DNA from: Anaeromyces robustus
Taxonomy: Eukaryota > Neocallimastigomycota > Neocallimastigomycetes > Neocallimastigales > Neocallimastigaceae
Length of the DNA stretch: 47,500 nt
Reading direction: 5' to 3'
Assembly (NCBI GenBank): GCA_002104895.1
Contig: MCFG01000016.1
Span: 250,001 to 297,500, forward strand
Shown: one piece after another, positions 32,801-45,220 of the stretch
Numbering within the stretch: position 1 is the stretch's first letter
How the letters are laid out: each line of letters opens with the position of its first letter
Program-made: the position numbers and the translations under genes
Notes under the pieces: generated by a model
The model's database searches: none
Told to the model about the DNA's origin: nothing
What the model saw: only the letters and a program-made list of their open reading frames with translations

Positions 32801-34730
32801 TAGTTTCTGTTTCTGTTTTTGCTTCTTTTTCCTTTTCAGATTGTGGTTTAGATTTAGTTTTAGTTTGTTTTCTAGTTGTTATTTTAACTTCAACCGTTGA
32901 CTTTTCTCCTTTTGGTTCAGTTACAGATTCATATTCAGATTCTTCATCTTCATATACATAATCTGGATCTAAATCTTTATTAGATTTAGATTTTTCTTTA
33001 GTAGTCTTTGAAGTTTTAGTAGTTTTAGTTGTTTTGCCAGTTTTAGACTTATTCTCTGGTTTTGATTCATTTAATTCAATTTCCATTTCTGTTGTTTCAT
33101 TTGATTTAGCTTTAGTTTGCTTTTTTGTTGATTTTTCTACTTTTGATTGAGTTTTCTTTTCATTATCTAATTTTTCCTTATCATCATAATTAGGTTCAGC
33201 TCCATTTTCAGCTTCAGCTTTGTTTTTAGATTTAGTTTTTGATGCTTTAATTGTTAGTTTAGATATTTGTTTAGGTTCATCCTTTAATTCACTTTCTTGT
33301 TCTTTTTGAACTTTAGGTTCCATTTTCTTAGCCTTAATTTGAGTTTTAGATTGAGTATTCTTTTGTGGTTTGGAATCCTTTTCAATTTCATTTTCATCTT
33401 CAGATTCTGATGATAATGATGATGAGGAAGAAGAGGATCTAGTATGAGTTTTAACCTTAGAACTAATTTTACTCTTTGATTTTTTTGCCTTTACTTGGGA
33501 TTTCTTGGTGTTATCTAACTCATCTTGTGATTCTGATTCCGATCCCAATTCATAATCAGAATCAGATTCATATTCTGATCCTGATTCATAAACATAATCT
33601 GGATCAGATTCATTATTAATATTAGACTTTTTAGATCTGGATTTGGATTTGGATTTGGATTTAGTGGATTTAGATTTTGACTTAGTCGACTTGGATTTAA
33701 CTTTAGATTTAGATTGAGTCTTGGATTTAGATTCATCTTTTAATTTAGGATCGACTTCATCTTTAGTTTCAGATTGAGATTTTTTTGTTTGAGATTTAGT
33801 TTTCTTAGATTGAACCTTTAATTCTTCTTGTAATTGAGAATCAGATGTATAAACATAATCTGGATCAGATTCATTTGGATCATTTGATTTACCTTTGGAT
33901 TTAGTTTTACTTTTTGTTTGAGTTTTAGTTTGAGATTTAGAAGTAGATTTTAAAATAACATTATTTTCGTCAGATTTTTCAAATTTTGATTTAATTTCAG
34001 ATAATGGTTTTAAAATAACAAGTTCTCCTTGTGTTTCTTCATCATTATTTAACATTGATTTAGCTTTTGATCTTGTAATAATTACATGAGAAGAACTTTC
34101 ATCTTTATCACTATCATAATTATTCTTAATATCTAATAAAGTTCCATTTTCACTACTAACAATAGATCTATCTTCAATTTCAGAAACTGGAATAATCTCA
34201 CCAGTTAAACTGTCAACACTAAGAATTTTTGTAATATCGTCGGAATTACCATAATCTTGACTACTATAACTATCAAGATTTGAAAGGAATGATTTATCTT
34301 CGAACATAGCAATTTTTTCGGAAACATCCTCAGATATTTCTTTTTCAATAATAGCAAGTTTACCAACATCTTCATCTTCACTTGAAGTGTGAACCATTTC
34401 AATTTTATCTGTTCCATGTTTTGGACCTTTAATTATAGTAAAACGGTGACTGTTACGTTTATGATGTGTTTTAATTGGTTCATTTTCTTGTTCTTGAATT
34501 CCACTTGTATTACTTTCTTCGATGTTCAAAGTATCTTCATTCATTGATTCCTCCATAGAAATGTCACTTGTGCTTTTAACAACAATTTTTGGCTTTTTAA
34601 CAGAGGAACGAGCTTTTGTTTGATTATTGCTCGAATTTTTATTTTCTTTTAATTCTTCGCCTACTAACTTAGTGGCTTTCGTTTTCGAAGCCTTATTTAA
34701 AACTTGTTGAAAAGGATGTTCTGATGTCAT
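17882..34730 (-). CDS. Giant supervillin/gelsolin-like protein with a vast repetitive disordered N-terminal region
   Basis: Five exons: 34730-19554, 19361-19047, 18901-18721, 18520-18337, 18185-17882, all GT-AG. They sum to 16,161 nt, 5,386 residues. Exon 1 alone is 15.2 kb. The C-terminal ~250 residues hold two gelsolin-type modules: EVPLTWKSLCSHAAYVLDYGG to FWEALG, then NSVIILDAFSEVYLWRGSK to RPSWAVLEKISE and VLFTEKFSDN. The order and linker match supervillin/gelsolin repeats; no villin headpiece follows, the protein ends DDLN. The first 5,059 residues are low-complexity (Q, E, S, K, P, T). They include DPDYVY acidic motifs, K/S-rich tracts, a Q/P-rich stretch with nine His (about 935-943), a Cys/His patch (977-995), 28-residue tandem repeats (about 1814-2658), [HQRK]Y-x-LRRPY motifs, and KPES and EYEPEV arrays. 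Family members bind F-actin and link it to membranes. Actin or cortex scaffolding is inferred. The ATG at 34730 is preceded by A/T-only DNA. Confidence 0.87.
21503..21566 (-). repeat. 6-bp coding repeat giving a Thr-Gln run
   Basis: About ten copies of a hexamer encode alternating TQ within the giant protein, near residue 4,400. Confidence 0.93.
22700..22960 (-). repeat. 45-bp coding repeat, EEVIIEQKSESEPEI type
   Basis: About five copies of a 15-residue acidic unit in the giant protein, with drift in the distal units. Confidence 0.9.
23218..23323 (-). repeat. 12-bp coding repeat, (KPES)n
   Basis: Eight to nine perfect 12-bp units encode Ser-Lys-Pro-Glu repeats near residue 3,800-3,840 of the giant protein. 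The uniform codons suggest recent slippage. Confidence 0.95.
23720..24125 (-). repeat. 48-bp coding repeat, EYEPEVEEEQKQESES type
   Basis: Around eight copies of a 16-residue unit near residues 3,538-3,670. The proximal copies are nearly identical; the distal ones change QKQES to VEQKPES. The composition (P, E, V, K, Q) recalls elastic PEVK-type sequence, a comparison only. Confidence 0.93.
24880..25080 (-). repeat. 39-bp coding repeat, ETQNVTITKTQPS type
   Basis: Five copies of a 13-residue Thr-rich unit, the first three almost identical. They lie between the two copies of a ~70-residue duplicated segment. Confidence 0.93.
26740..29300 (-). repeat. 84-bp coding minisatellite, 29 near-identical units plus degenerate ends
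   Basis: The unit starts recur exactly every 84 bases from 26761 to 29281 (31 positions). Twenty-nine units encode the 28-residue repeat with the core EEEFQPLSNLKQTYQDQT followed by TVQTITKPVI. The N-terminal unit (EEFKPLSTLKRKYQDM) and the C-terminal one (EEFQPLSEIKIAYQGQT) are diverged. Differences are limited to N/D/S before LKQ, T/N after VQ and a few silent changes, so the array is recently homogenised. Every unit carries a GAATTC site. Confidence 0.97.
30700..31215 (-). repeat. Lys/Thr-rich coding repeat of about 33-36 residues, five copies
   Basis: The unit contains LTKPTKVTKSKT and TQPKEKVEVEVQKEE. Copies vary in length by a few residues, so this is an older array than the 84-bp one. 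Confidence 0.9.
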
Positions 34731-36447
34731 TTCTAAATTATTTTATATATAATAAAATTAAAATATATTTAAAATATATATATATATATATATATATAAT
34801 ACATATAATTTAATGTAAATAAGTTATAATATTGAACATAAACATATATTAATTAAATAATTATTAAAATTCATTAATTTAAAAAAATGCATTTAATTAT
34901 ATATATACAATTTATTGAAAATATAATTAATTTAATTATTATTATTATTTATTATTTCAATTTAAAGATAATAAAAATGTCTCTTTGAAAAATAATTTAA
35001 AATCCTTAATTTCTATTAAAATACCGAAATAAAAACTAAAAAAAAAAAAAAAAAACTAAAAAAAAAAAAAAACTAAAAAAAAAAAAAAAGAAAACTAAAA
35101 AAAACTAAAAAAAAAAAAAAAAAGTAATATCATTTACAAATAAAAATAAAATAAAAAAAACGAAGTATTTATTTAATTTTAAAAATATATAAATATTTTA
35201 TTAATACCAATATTAATGGTTTTACTTACAAAAAATAATTAATTCTAATAATTATAATAGTTATTTTTATAATTAAAAATTTCTCTTAGTACATAAATAC
35301 TAATTAATTGAATTATACAATAAAAAATGAATTTAATTTACAAAATAAAGATAGTATATATTAATGTATATGATAAGTCTGTTTGATAAATATGATAAAA
35401 TACTGTATTGTTATAATAATGATATATTTTATTATTAATAATGAATTTTTTTTATTAATTATTATTATTATTCTTTTTTTTTAAAAAAAAAATTAAATTA
35501 ACTATTTACTATTTTTTAACTATACTATTATATAAAATATGACAAACTGTAAAATAATTAAAATAGCAAGAAGAAAAAAAAAAGGATAGCGAATTTTAGT
35601 AAATAAATATTTATTGTGAAAAAAATTATATATCATATTATTTTATTGTTTAATATATAATATATTAGTATGATAAAATCAAATATTAATGAGTAATTTT
35701 CATAAATAAGTATTATTATTAAAATAAATGGATATATAATATATTAAATATATAATTGTTAATTATAATAAAAAAAAAAAAATTAAATTTTATATAATAA
35801 TTTTTTTTTTCTTTTTTTTTTGGACTAATAGAATATAATGCATTTTATTGTAAAATCAATCGTAATATATATGTATAATATATTTTTATATATTATCAAT
35901 TAATTTATTTATGTGTTCGTTGATTAAATTCAATTTATTTTTTTTATAAGTCAATATATTATGAAATAAAATGATATAAAATAATTAAATAATAAACATA
36001 TAAAAAAGTGATATATACAAATTATTATTTTAATTTATTTAAATAAATATTTATCTGTTTATTTAAATTTTAAATAAGTGAATAAATAAATTTATTAAAC
36101 AAAATAGTTTATAATGAAATTCCTTTTTTTTTTTTTTAATAATTATATATTTTATAACAAATATATTTTTAAAGATTATTGCTAAATAAATACATATTAC
36201 ATTATGATATTATTATATTAATACTAAAAAAATTAATATTATTAAAGATGTATTATTATAATATTAATTTACATAAAAAAAAATTGTCCTAAATATATAT
36301 AAATTATTTATATACACTATAGCTAAACAATTATTTTCATTTATTATCTGTTTTGGTTTATTATTTTGTTTTTCCTATATAATAATTAATATATTAACTA
36401 CTGATTGATTTATATATTATATTATTATTTTATTTAATTTATAATAT

Positions 36448-36538
<91 letters not shown>

Positions 36539-37107
36539 TTTCACTTTTTATTATTCCTTTTTAACTTTAAAAATTTTATATTTTTGAAATTGGCAATACA
36601 ATTATTTATATTAAAAAAAAAAACAATAGATAAGATTTTATAATTACATTAATCATAATTATTATAATTAATATAACATTGAATAATTTTAAAAAAAAAA
36701 AAAACGTTACACATTTTTAAAAGTGTCAATTTTACTAATTTGGAAATGGAATAATATATATAATATATATATTAATCTTTATAATATTAATATATTTTAA
36801 TATTTAAACTATTTAATAAAAATACTAAAATTTTATTAAATCATATATTTTTAATATATTAATATATATAATAATTCTATTGAAATATTATGCATCTTTT
36901 ATATTATTGGTTAATATAATAAAAAATGTATATTTATTAAAATATATTTCAATATATTAATGTAATTCAATAACTTGAAAAAAAGTTAAGTAATTACACA
37001 AAATATATTTTTAATTATTTATTTAAATGTTATAGTTATTAATATGTTACTTCAAACAAATTACAAAATATAATTAAGACATACCATAATAATTATTGCT
37101 ATTATTC

Positions 37108-37166
<59 letters not shown>

Positions 37167-37806
37167 TAAAAAAGATATGTTTAAAATAATAATAATATAA
37201 TTATATTATATTATAATTATTATTTAGTTACATTTAAAAAAGTAGTTTTTTTTTTTTTTTTTTCTATATATCTAAAGAAATTATATTAATTATATAATTA
37301 TATAACATCAATAACATTAATTTATAAAATATTTTGATTTTATTTATTAAGATTTTTTTATTTGTATTTTTATTTTTTTAACATATTGCTTCTATATAAT
37401 TTTTTTTTTTTTTTTTTTTTTTTTGATGTATAATTAAAAGAAATTAATACTTTTTTTTTTTTTCTGTTTTTTATTTTTTTGTTTTTATATATATTTTTGT
37501 TTTTGTTTTTGTTTTTGTTTTTTGTTTTTTTTTTTTTTTTGTTTTTTGTTTGCTTGCTTATTTGTTTATACATTTAATATATTTTTTTTTATATGAATAA
37601 TTATTTTATTTATTAAGTATAATAAAAATTGTTTATATAAATTCACTATATATAAAAATGAAAAAAAAAAAAAAAAAAAATACATATTTTTAAATATATA
37701 ATATTAAACTATTAAACTAACTACTTTATTCAAGTATTATATAGAATTTCTATTTAAAAAGAAAATATATATATATATTTTTTATTATTATAATATATTA
37801 TTTAAA
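34731..37806. other. Spacer between the TRAPPC10 3' end and the giant gene start
   Basis: About 3.1 kb of A/T-rich DNA, expected to hold the promoter of the giant gene and the TRAPPC10 3' UTR. Repeats include a run of A-blocks separated by CT at 35038-35125, (TTTA)n at 36446-36541, (TTA)n at about 37107-37165, and long T runs near 37245 and 37400. No gene or RNA recognised. Confidence 0.75.
36446..36541. repeat. (TTTA)n microsatellite
   Basis: About 24 uninterrupted units, intergenic. Confidence 0.95.
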
Positions 37807-37899
37807 TTAGATTAAAGATCTTCTATTCTTTTCAGGTGCATCAAAAACAGAATTATTAACATATATCGTACTACTTTGAGTTTTTGGAATTCTAAATTT

Positions 37900-37943
<44 letters not shown>

Positions 37944-38019
37944 TAAATGATACAATAAATATTATTATTATTAATAATTAATTATTTATTTATTATTAAT
38001 TATTACTTATTATTATTTT

Positions 38020-38110
<91 letters not shown>

Positions 38111-39769
38111 TTTTTGAATAATTATAATAAATTTACTTACACAGAAATTTGTTTAGCATCACTGGTATGAATAACTCTAATAGTTGGTGATTCACTAGTT
38201 AAACAATTAACTTCAACAGTTGGGATAAGAAGCATTCCTGTCTTTAATGGAATAAAATCGAATGTAAATTCTTTTTCCTCTTGTTTCTAAAATAATAAAT
38301 AATATATATATAATTTATATATAATTTATTAATAATAATAATAATAATAAATGAAAAAGTTTTTTTATTACAAATTCTTTCTTGCATATATAATAATATT
38401 TAATAATTAAAATAATTTTAATTATAATTAAATTTACCTTTAAACTGAAAACACGCTTTTTATGGCCTGATACCATCCAATTATCAAAACGGATAGCAAT
38501 ATCATAATAAAACTTTAATTCTTCAACATCTGATTCCCATTTAACTTGTTTAATCTTTAATTTACCCTTACAAATCATTCCAATAATTGGATTTCCTTGA
38601 TTCATTTCTAAATCAGCTTCAAGTAATATCTATTTCAATTATAATTTATTTTATAATCTATTATTAATAGTTACTATATATTATTAATGATATTAAGTAA
38701 TACTTACATCTGCTTTTGGAACTTTAACTTTATATATCATAGTTTTTATAGGAATACGATCATTTTCATTTTCAGAGGTTGAAATTTCAACATTACATAC
38801 TTCATCTACAACTTCATTAATTTTCTCCTTCATTGTTGATTCTTCACTTTCAATAATAGATTCAACATTATGATAATTTTCGGAAAGATTATCTAATCTA
38901 ATCTTACCATACATACCATATTTTACTGGATCAATTAATTCATAACTTGAATTTAAAAACTTGTTTAAAAAACCAGAAAATTCTGAAAGATTTAATTGTT
39001 TTAACTTTGATGAAACATTTTCATTAATATATGCTTCAATTTCTATTCAATATAAATTAATAAAAAAAAAAATATTTATATTTTAATTATTAATTAAATA
39101 ACAATAATAATAATAATAAGAATAATACTAATAATAATAAATATAACACGTTATTTACCCTCATTAAGATAATAATAATCAATATGTAAACTTATTTCAT
39201 CTTTTTCAAGTTTATCTGGAATAAATTCTGATTCATCTACATATAAAAAATATAAATAAAATTAGTAATGTATATCTTAAAAGAAAAGAAAAGAAAAGAA
39301 AAGAAAAATAAATAAAACTTACTAATTTCTTTGCTTCTTAAACAATAAACTAAAGATACATCTTGATTTTGGAATATAATCTATTATTAAAAAAATATAA
39401 AAATATAAGAATATAAATAATTTTTAATTTTTATAATATATCTTAATCATTTTTCTTAATGCATTTAATAACTATACTAGATTGATTATAAAATAAAATA
39501 AAATAAAATAAAATAAAATAAAATAAAATAAAATAAAATAAAATAAAATAAAATAAAATAAAATAAAATAAAATAAAATAAAATAAAATAAAAAATAAAA
39601 AAATTAATAAATAAATAATATAATATAAAAGATTCAATATACTTGTTTCTTTTCAATTAAAAATTCTTCAACATCATATCCTGGTGCAATTAATTCAATG
39701 TTACGAATACGAATTGGAATTTGATCTTTTGAGAAAAAGTTAATTTGTAATATAGTGCTATTATATATA

Positions 39770-39804
<35 letters not shown>

Positions 39805-40333
39805 AAATTAAAAATAAATATATAATATATTGTAATAAAATGATATATTAAAAAATATTTAATTATTTATTTATTTAATTTTGATAATAATTAAAAATTA
39901 AAAACAAATGTTGCTCTACCTGTCATGGCTATAAGTCACGTTATTATTGTAAATAAATGGTGTTGAAATCTTAACTTTTTCAAATAATGAATGGAAACGA
40001 TGTACACCATTTTTCATGATATAATCAAAACCAAATGTCATCTAAATTACATTAAAAAAAAATAATAATAAATAGATATATAAAATAAAATAAGAATAAG
40101 AATAAAATAAATATATATATAAAAAAAACTAATAGAAAATAAATATAAAAAATAATAATAATAATAATAACTTACTCTATGAACACTGATATTTAATTTT
40201 TCTGATACGTATGGTACTTCAAAAGTAATAACTTCATTTTCATCACATTCTGGTAAAGGTATGGATTCATTATCACTATCATAAGGTAATGTAACTATTT
40301 TTCCTGGTTCATCTGAATCTAAATAAAGTAATT

Positions 40334-40366
<33 letters not shown>

Positions 40367-41776
40367 TATTAATAAAAATCATTATATATAATATATTTAT
40401 TCTCAAAGAAAAAAAATATTGATAATTAAAATAAAAATATATATACCTTCTTTTGTAATTTTATATGCTATTTGTTCTGGATATTTCAATGACATTCCAG
40501 TAATAGAGGTTATATTAAGTGAACCAGTTGCAATGGAATTAGATTTAGAATATATAAATAATTTAAGTTTATTGGATGGTTTTTCATATTCAACTATATA
40601 AAAATATTATCAATAAATTAATTTATTAATATATATATTTAATATTTACATATAATAAAAAACATTTATATAAACTTTTATAAAACATTATAAATGAAAA
40701 AAAAAGAAAAAAAAAAAAAAAAAGTTATTTTACTTGGTTGAACGCATGATGCTTTAACTTGTAAAGTTGATGACGTTTCTTTAACAGTATAAAATTTATT
40801 ACTCTTTTCATGAATAACACTCTTCAAAATGAACTTTCTAATTGAAAATTGAAGTGAAGTGGCATTATATTTTCCTGATATTGGATGCTAAAATATTAAT
40901 TAATAAGCAATATATATTAAATATATTAAATATGATTTTAATTAAAGAATATAATCATTAATAAATATAAATATAAATACAAATATAAATATTTATATAA
41001 AATAAATAGCAAAATAAGATTAACAAAAAGTTATATTAATATATTTTTTACCTCACATTTAAGTTGAATAGTATTTCTTCCTGGTTCAAGAGTAGCTTCT
41101 TCACAATTGAAAATTAACTTATTATTTTCTTTACTAAGTAACTCTAATATTACATTATTAATTGTAATATTCTATAGAATGATTCGAAAAATATATAATA
41201 TATAATCAATACTTATAATCTTAAAAAAAAAAAAAAAAAAAATTAACTGTTACCATTATTATACAATAAAAACTTACTTTTTTAAATGGATTAATAATAC
41301 AAATTTCAAATAAAATACCACTATCATTTCTTAATTGATGAACTAATGATTTAAGTTCATATTTAAATATTGAGGTAATATCTCTTTCATACTCTATTTA
41401 AAATCGTATAAATATAAAATTATAGAAAGTCAATGTTATATATATATATAACCAAATATCCATAATCTATAAATATGATAAAATAAAACTACTGCATTAC
41501 AAATAAAATTTGTTTTACCTTCATCAAATTTATCAAGGATTTCAATCATTTCATCAGTATATTTTTCAAATGTTTCATCATCAATATAAGATCTATTGGA
41601 TAATAATGAAATACATGTTTCTAAATATGGAATATTTTGATTTAATTGCTTTTGACAAATAGCTAGCATTTGTAATAAATTAGTTTCAATACTATGCCAA
41701 TTTTCTTGTGCATATAGATTACATAATGGTAATAAACCTTCAGAAGCTTCCTTTAAACGACCACGATAGCTTTTAA

Positions 41777-41833
<57 letters not shown>

Positions 41834-43400
41834 ACAAAAATAAATAATATATTTATAACAATAAAAAATATTTTTAAATATTAATATATTTAATATTTAT
41901 ATATTATTACTATTGTTGTTATTGTTATCTATTATTATTTTATTTATATACTTACAAATGTAATTTTGCAATATCGCTTTTTAATAACCAAATTGATCTT
42001 TGTCTTTTACAACTTTCAAAACAATGAATAGCTCTAGATGTAATTAACTAAATACAAATATAATAATTATAAAATAAAATTAATTTAAATCTAAAATATA
42101 TTTGAAAAAATCATAATAATAATAATAATAATAATAAAAGAAATATTATATTATAGATTTATATGTAAAATGTATATATATAATAAAAATTAATAAAAAA
42201 TAAAAAAATAAAAAAAATAAAGCAAAGCAAGAATAAAATAAAAAATATATACATTATAAATTTCATCAAATGATTCAACACTACTTAATAAGTTCTTTAA
42301 ATGTTGATTTGTAATTTTATCAAAAATTTCAATATTATAAGTTTTTTCTTTATTTTCAGGATCATATGTTGGTTTATCCAAATTATCAGGTAAATAATTA
42401 CATGCACGACCAAGAATATCAAGCTTAAATAAACATTAATGATTTTTAATGTGTATTAAAAAATATTATAATAAAGTATAAAAAAATAAATAGTATATAA
42501 AAATAAATATTATAAAAATTTAATTGATTATGCAAAAAATAAATATTATAAAAATTTAATTGATTATACAAAAAAATAAATATTATAAAAATTTAATTAA
42601 TTATACAAAAAAATAAATATTATAAAAATTTATTAATTGATTATACAAAAAAATAAATATTATAAAAATTTAATTAATTATATAAAAAATAAATAAATAA
42701 AAATAAATATATAAATATATAAGAAATAATAATTTTGTTTATTTACTTGAGATCTTGCTAAATGTAAAAGTTCACCACTAGCACCTTCAAATTCCATTAA
42801 AGTTTGATTATTATGCCATGAAATAGATGCTAACTCTTCACATCTTGAAACAATATTCATACATGTAGTGTAAATCCATGATTCTCTGAAAAATGGGAAT
42901 AATGCAGCCTTTTATTGTTCATAAAAACAATAATATAATATAATACATAATATTCATTTATTATTATCAATATAATAATAATATTTATTATAATAATATA
43001 TTTATATATATTCAATAACATTTATATATTACTTTATAATCAGTTAATGTCATAGAAAATGAAGATATAAAAAGTTTAGCTCTTTGACAAAGTTCAGCTG
43101 GTCTATCAAGTCTAAATAATAATTGACATTGTCTTGCAAAAAGATACATTCTAAAATCATAAATTGTAGTAGTATTTTTTATAATCATTTCTCTAAATGG
43201 TTTTCTTTTAAGATTTAAGAAATCAAGACTATCATCACCTTCTTCGGTACCACCAAATGATTTAAACCAAGCAGCACCTTGTTCTATTATAAACAATTAA
43301 TTGAAAATAAAGTATATTTGCAATATGATAATTATAAATTGAAAAAAAAAATTATATTAAGAAAATAACTCAAAATATATTTAAATTTATATATTATTAC

Positions 43401-43488
<88 letters not shown>

Positions 43489-44830
43489 GCTATAATAATA
43501 AAATACTTACCTATTAAAGTTTGATAAAATGAGGCTTCTAATTCATCATATTGAACTAATGCATCTTGATAAAGATTAAATGTATCATACAATAAAGCTA
43601 ATTGTTCCTATTAAATTATTAGCAAGATAATATTGTATTAATAAATTTGTTATTTAAATATAAAGTATAAATAGTATATATACCTTTAAAATAAAGAATG
43701 AACAATAATTCCAACCAGGAAGAAGTCTTTGACTATCTAAACGCTTAATATCTTCTTGTAAAGTTAAGACCTGCTGGAAGAAACAAGATAAAAGCTTTTC
43801 CTTAATTTTATTTACGACAGAATTCCACATATCACTTTCTTTAACTTCTGAATATAGCTTTACCAACATAAGCCTATAATAATAATTATAATTAGACTAT
43901 GTTTAAAAATATATATGTATATATATATATAATTATTCTATATATTGCATATTTGTTAATTGATAATTTTAAATTTACCTTTCTTTACTTAAATTAAAAT
44001 CACTCTTAATCTTATCATAAATTGAAGACCTTATACCTAAAATAGATTTTGTATTGCTTTCACCAGAAATACAAATAATCATCCATTCTTGATTCTTTTT
44101 TGATTCTATAATATTTAACCAATATTTAAGTTTATCTTTAATAGTATTTTTGTATTGTTCCAAATCCTAACATTAATAATTGTAATTTATATGAATATAT
44201 GTAGGATTTCAATTCAATTAAAAAAAAAAAACTAATTAGTTCTTTTTATCTAATAATAATAATGTAGAACATATATCCAATAGAAAAGAATCTAATAATA
44301 TTAAATATATAATTTTGAAACATACAGAACAATTTAAAAAATATAAATTTAAAAATGGTGCTTGTTGAAGTTGAGTATACACATTTTTGTTTTGCCATTC
44401 TTCAGAAAATGGACGCCATTCAATTTCAAGTGATTTGATAACACGATTCATCTTTTGATTTCCAATTCCACGACATTCAACTTCTTTTAATGGAAAACGA
44501 GAAGTTAACTCTTTAGAAATATGTTGCCATATATTTGTATCATCTTTATCTATATTTTATAATCATACATAAATTTATAAAAAAAAAAAAGTAAAGATAC
44601 AAAAATATTATTAAAAAAGATATTATATATATATATTTAAGATAGTTTTTCTTTAAAAAAGAATAAATATTAACTAAAAAAAATACATGATAATAAATTT
44701 TATATATGTTTTATATTTTATATTATATATATAAATAATGTTTGAATTTTGAATTTTTAAATGATTAAAATTAAAAGAACTTCATTATTATTATTTTTGT
44801 TGTTATTATTGTTATTGTTATTGTTATTAT

Positions 44831-44863
<33 letters not shown>

Positions 44864-44895
44864 TATTATTATTATTATTATTGTTGTTGTTGTTG

Positions 44896-44930
<35 letters not shown>

Positions 44931-44946
44931 GTTGTTGTTGTTGTTG

Positions 44947-45020
<74 letters not shown>

Positions 45021-45220
45021 TAATTTCATTAAAATATTCTTTATTTTATATAAATATTCATTTCCTATTTTTCCTATTTATAATAATTTTAAATATCATA
45101 TTTATATATCGAAAAAAGAAAATTGTAATATTTATTAATAAAATGAAATATACATGTAATAATTGGTATTTTAGATTCACCCATAGATTGGGTGAGTCTT
45201 GTTTTTATTTCGGCTTGCAT
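37807..45220 (-). CDS. TRAPPC10: TRAPPC10/Trs130 homologue, TRAPPII complex subunit
   Basis: Twenty-three exons starting at 45220, 44549, 44166, 43873, 43607, 43283, 42908, 42423, 42047, 41769, 41393, 41171, 40887, 40593, 40318, 40041, 39757, 39380, 39236, 39042, 38629, 38286, 37891. The last ends at 37807. All junctions are GT-AG with matching phase; total 3,504 nt, 1,167 residues (human about 1,260). TRAPPC10 is specific to TRAPPII, a Golgi tethering complex and exchange factor for Ypt31/Rab11-type GTPases. Family features: N-terminal SMGESKIPIITYKD, then APFLNLYFLNCSDLEQYKNTIKDKLKYWL, a helical middle (EQGAAWFKSFGG, LFARQCQLLFRLDRP, CEELASISWHN), and a beta-rich C-terminus ending EFTFDFIPLKTGMLLIPTVE. 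Introns range from about 60 to 600 nt and hold most microsatellites of this region. The start is the ATG of a 67-nt first exon. Confidence 0.93.
38019..38113. repeat. (TTTA)n array in TRAPPC10 intron 22
   Basis: About 23 units. The same intron (38140-37892) also contains a 38-base A run at about 37904-37941. Confidence 0.95.
39488..39594. repeat. (AAAAT)n pentanucleotide array in TRAPPC10 intron 17
   Basis: About 21 perfect units inside the intron 39642-39381. It gives a false Phe/Ile/Leu/Tyr frame on the minus strand. Confidence 0.95.
39774..39802. repeat. (GA)n dinucleotide tract in TRAPPC10 intron 16
   Basis: About 13 GA units, the only sizeable dinucleotide tract here containing G/C. 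Confidence 0.93.
42500..42692. repeat. 36-40 bp A/T minisatellite in TRAPPC10 intron 7
   Basis: Five copies begin with AAATAAATATTATAAAAATT at about 42501, 42537, 42574, 42611 and 42651, with small differences (GATTA/AATTA). It fills most of the intron 42746-42424. Confidence 0.88.
43398..43488. repeat. (TTA)n array in TRAPPC10 intron 5
   Basis: About 29 units inside the intron 43510-43284. Confidence 0.95.
44783..45020. repeat. (TTA/TTG)n compound array in TRAPPC10 intron 1
   Basis: About 79 trinucleotide units with interspersed TTG blocks, inside the intron 45153-44550. It creates false poly-Leu (plus) and poly-Asn (minus) frames. Confidence 0.95.

Noticed and set aside
20129-34417. Many shorter frames on both strands inside the giant gene
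   Set aside because: They follow the periodic codons of the real minus-strand frame; their peptides are periodic mirrors (for example LNQNLNQN) without family resemblance.
37370-37573. Lys/Asn-rich frame on the minus strand
   Set aside because: Made of T-homopolymers and (TTTTTG)n in a spacer; no support as a gene.
43332-43592. Poly-Ile extension after the TRAPPC10 exon 43607-43511
   Set aside because: It reads through the (TTA)n of intron 5 past a GTAAGT donor; the next exon joins in frame.
44757-45138. Poly-Leu (plus) and poly-Asn/Ile (minus) frames
   Set aside because: These are translations of the trinucleotide array in TRAPPC10 intron 1.
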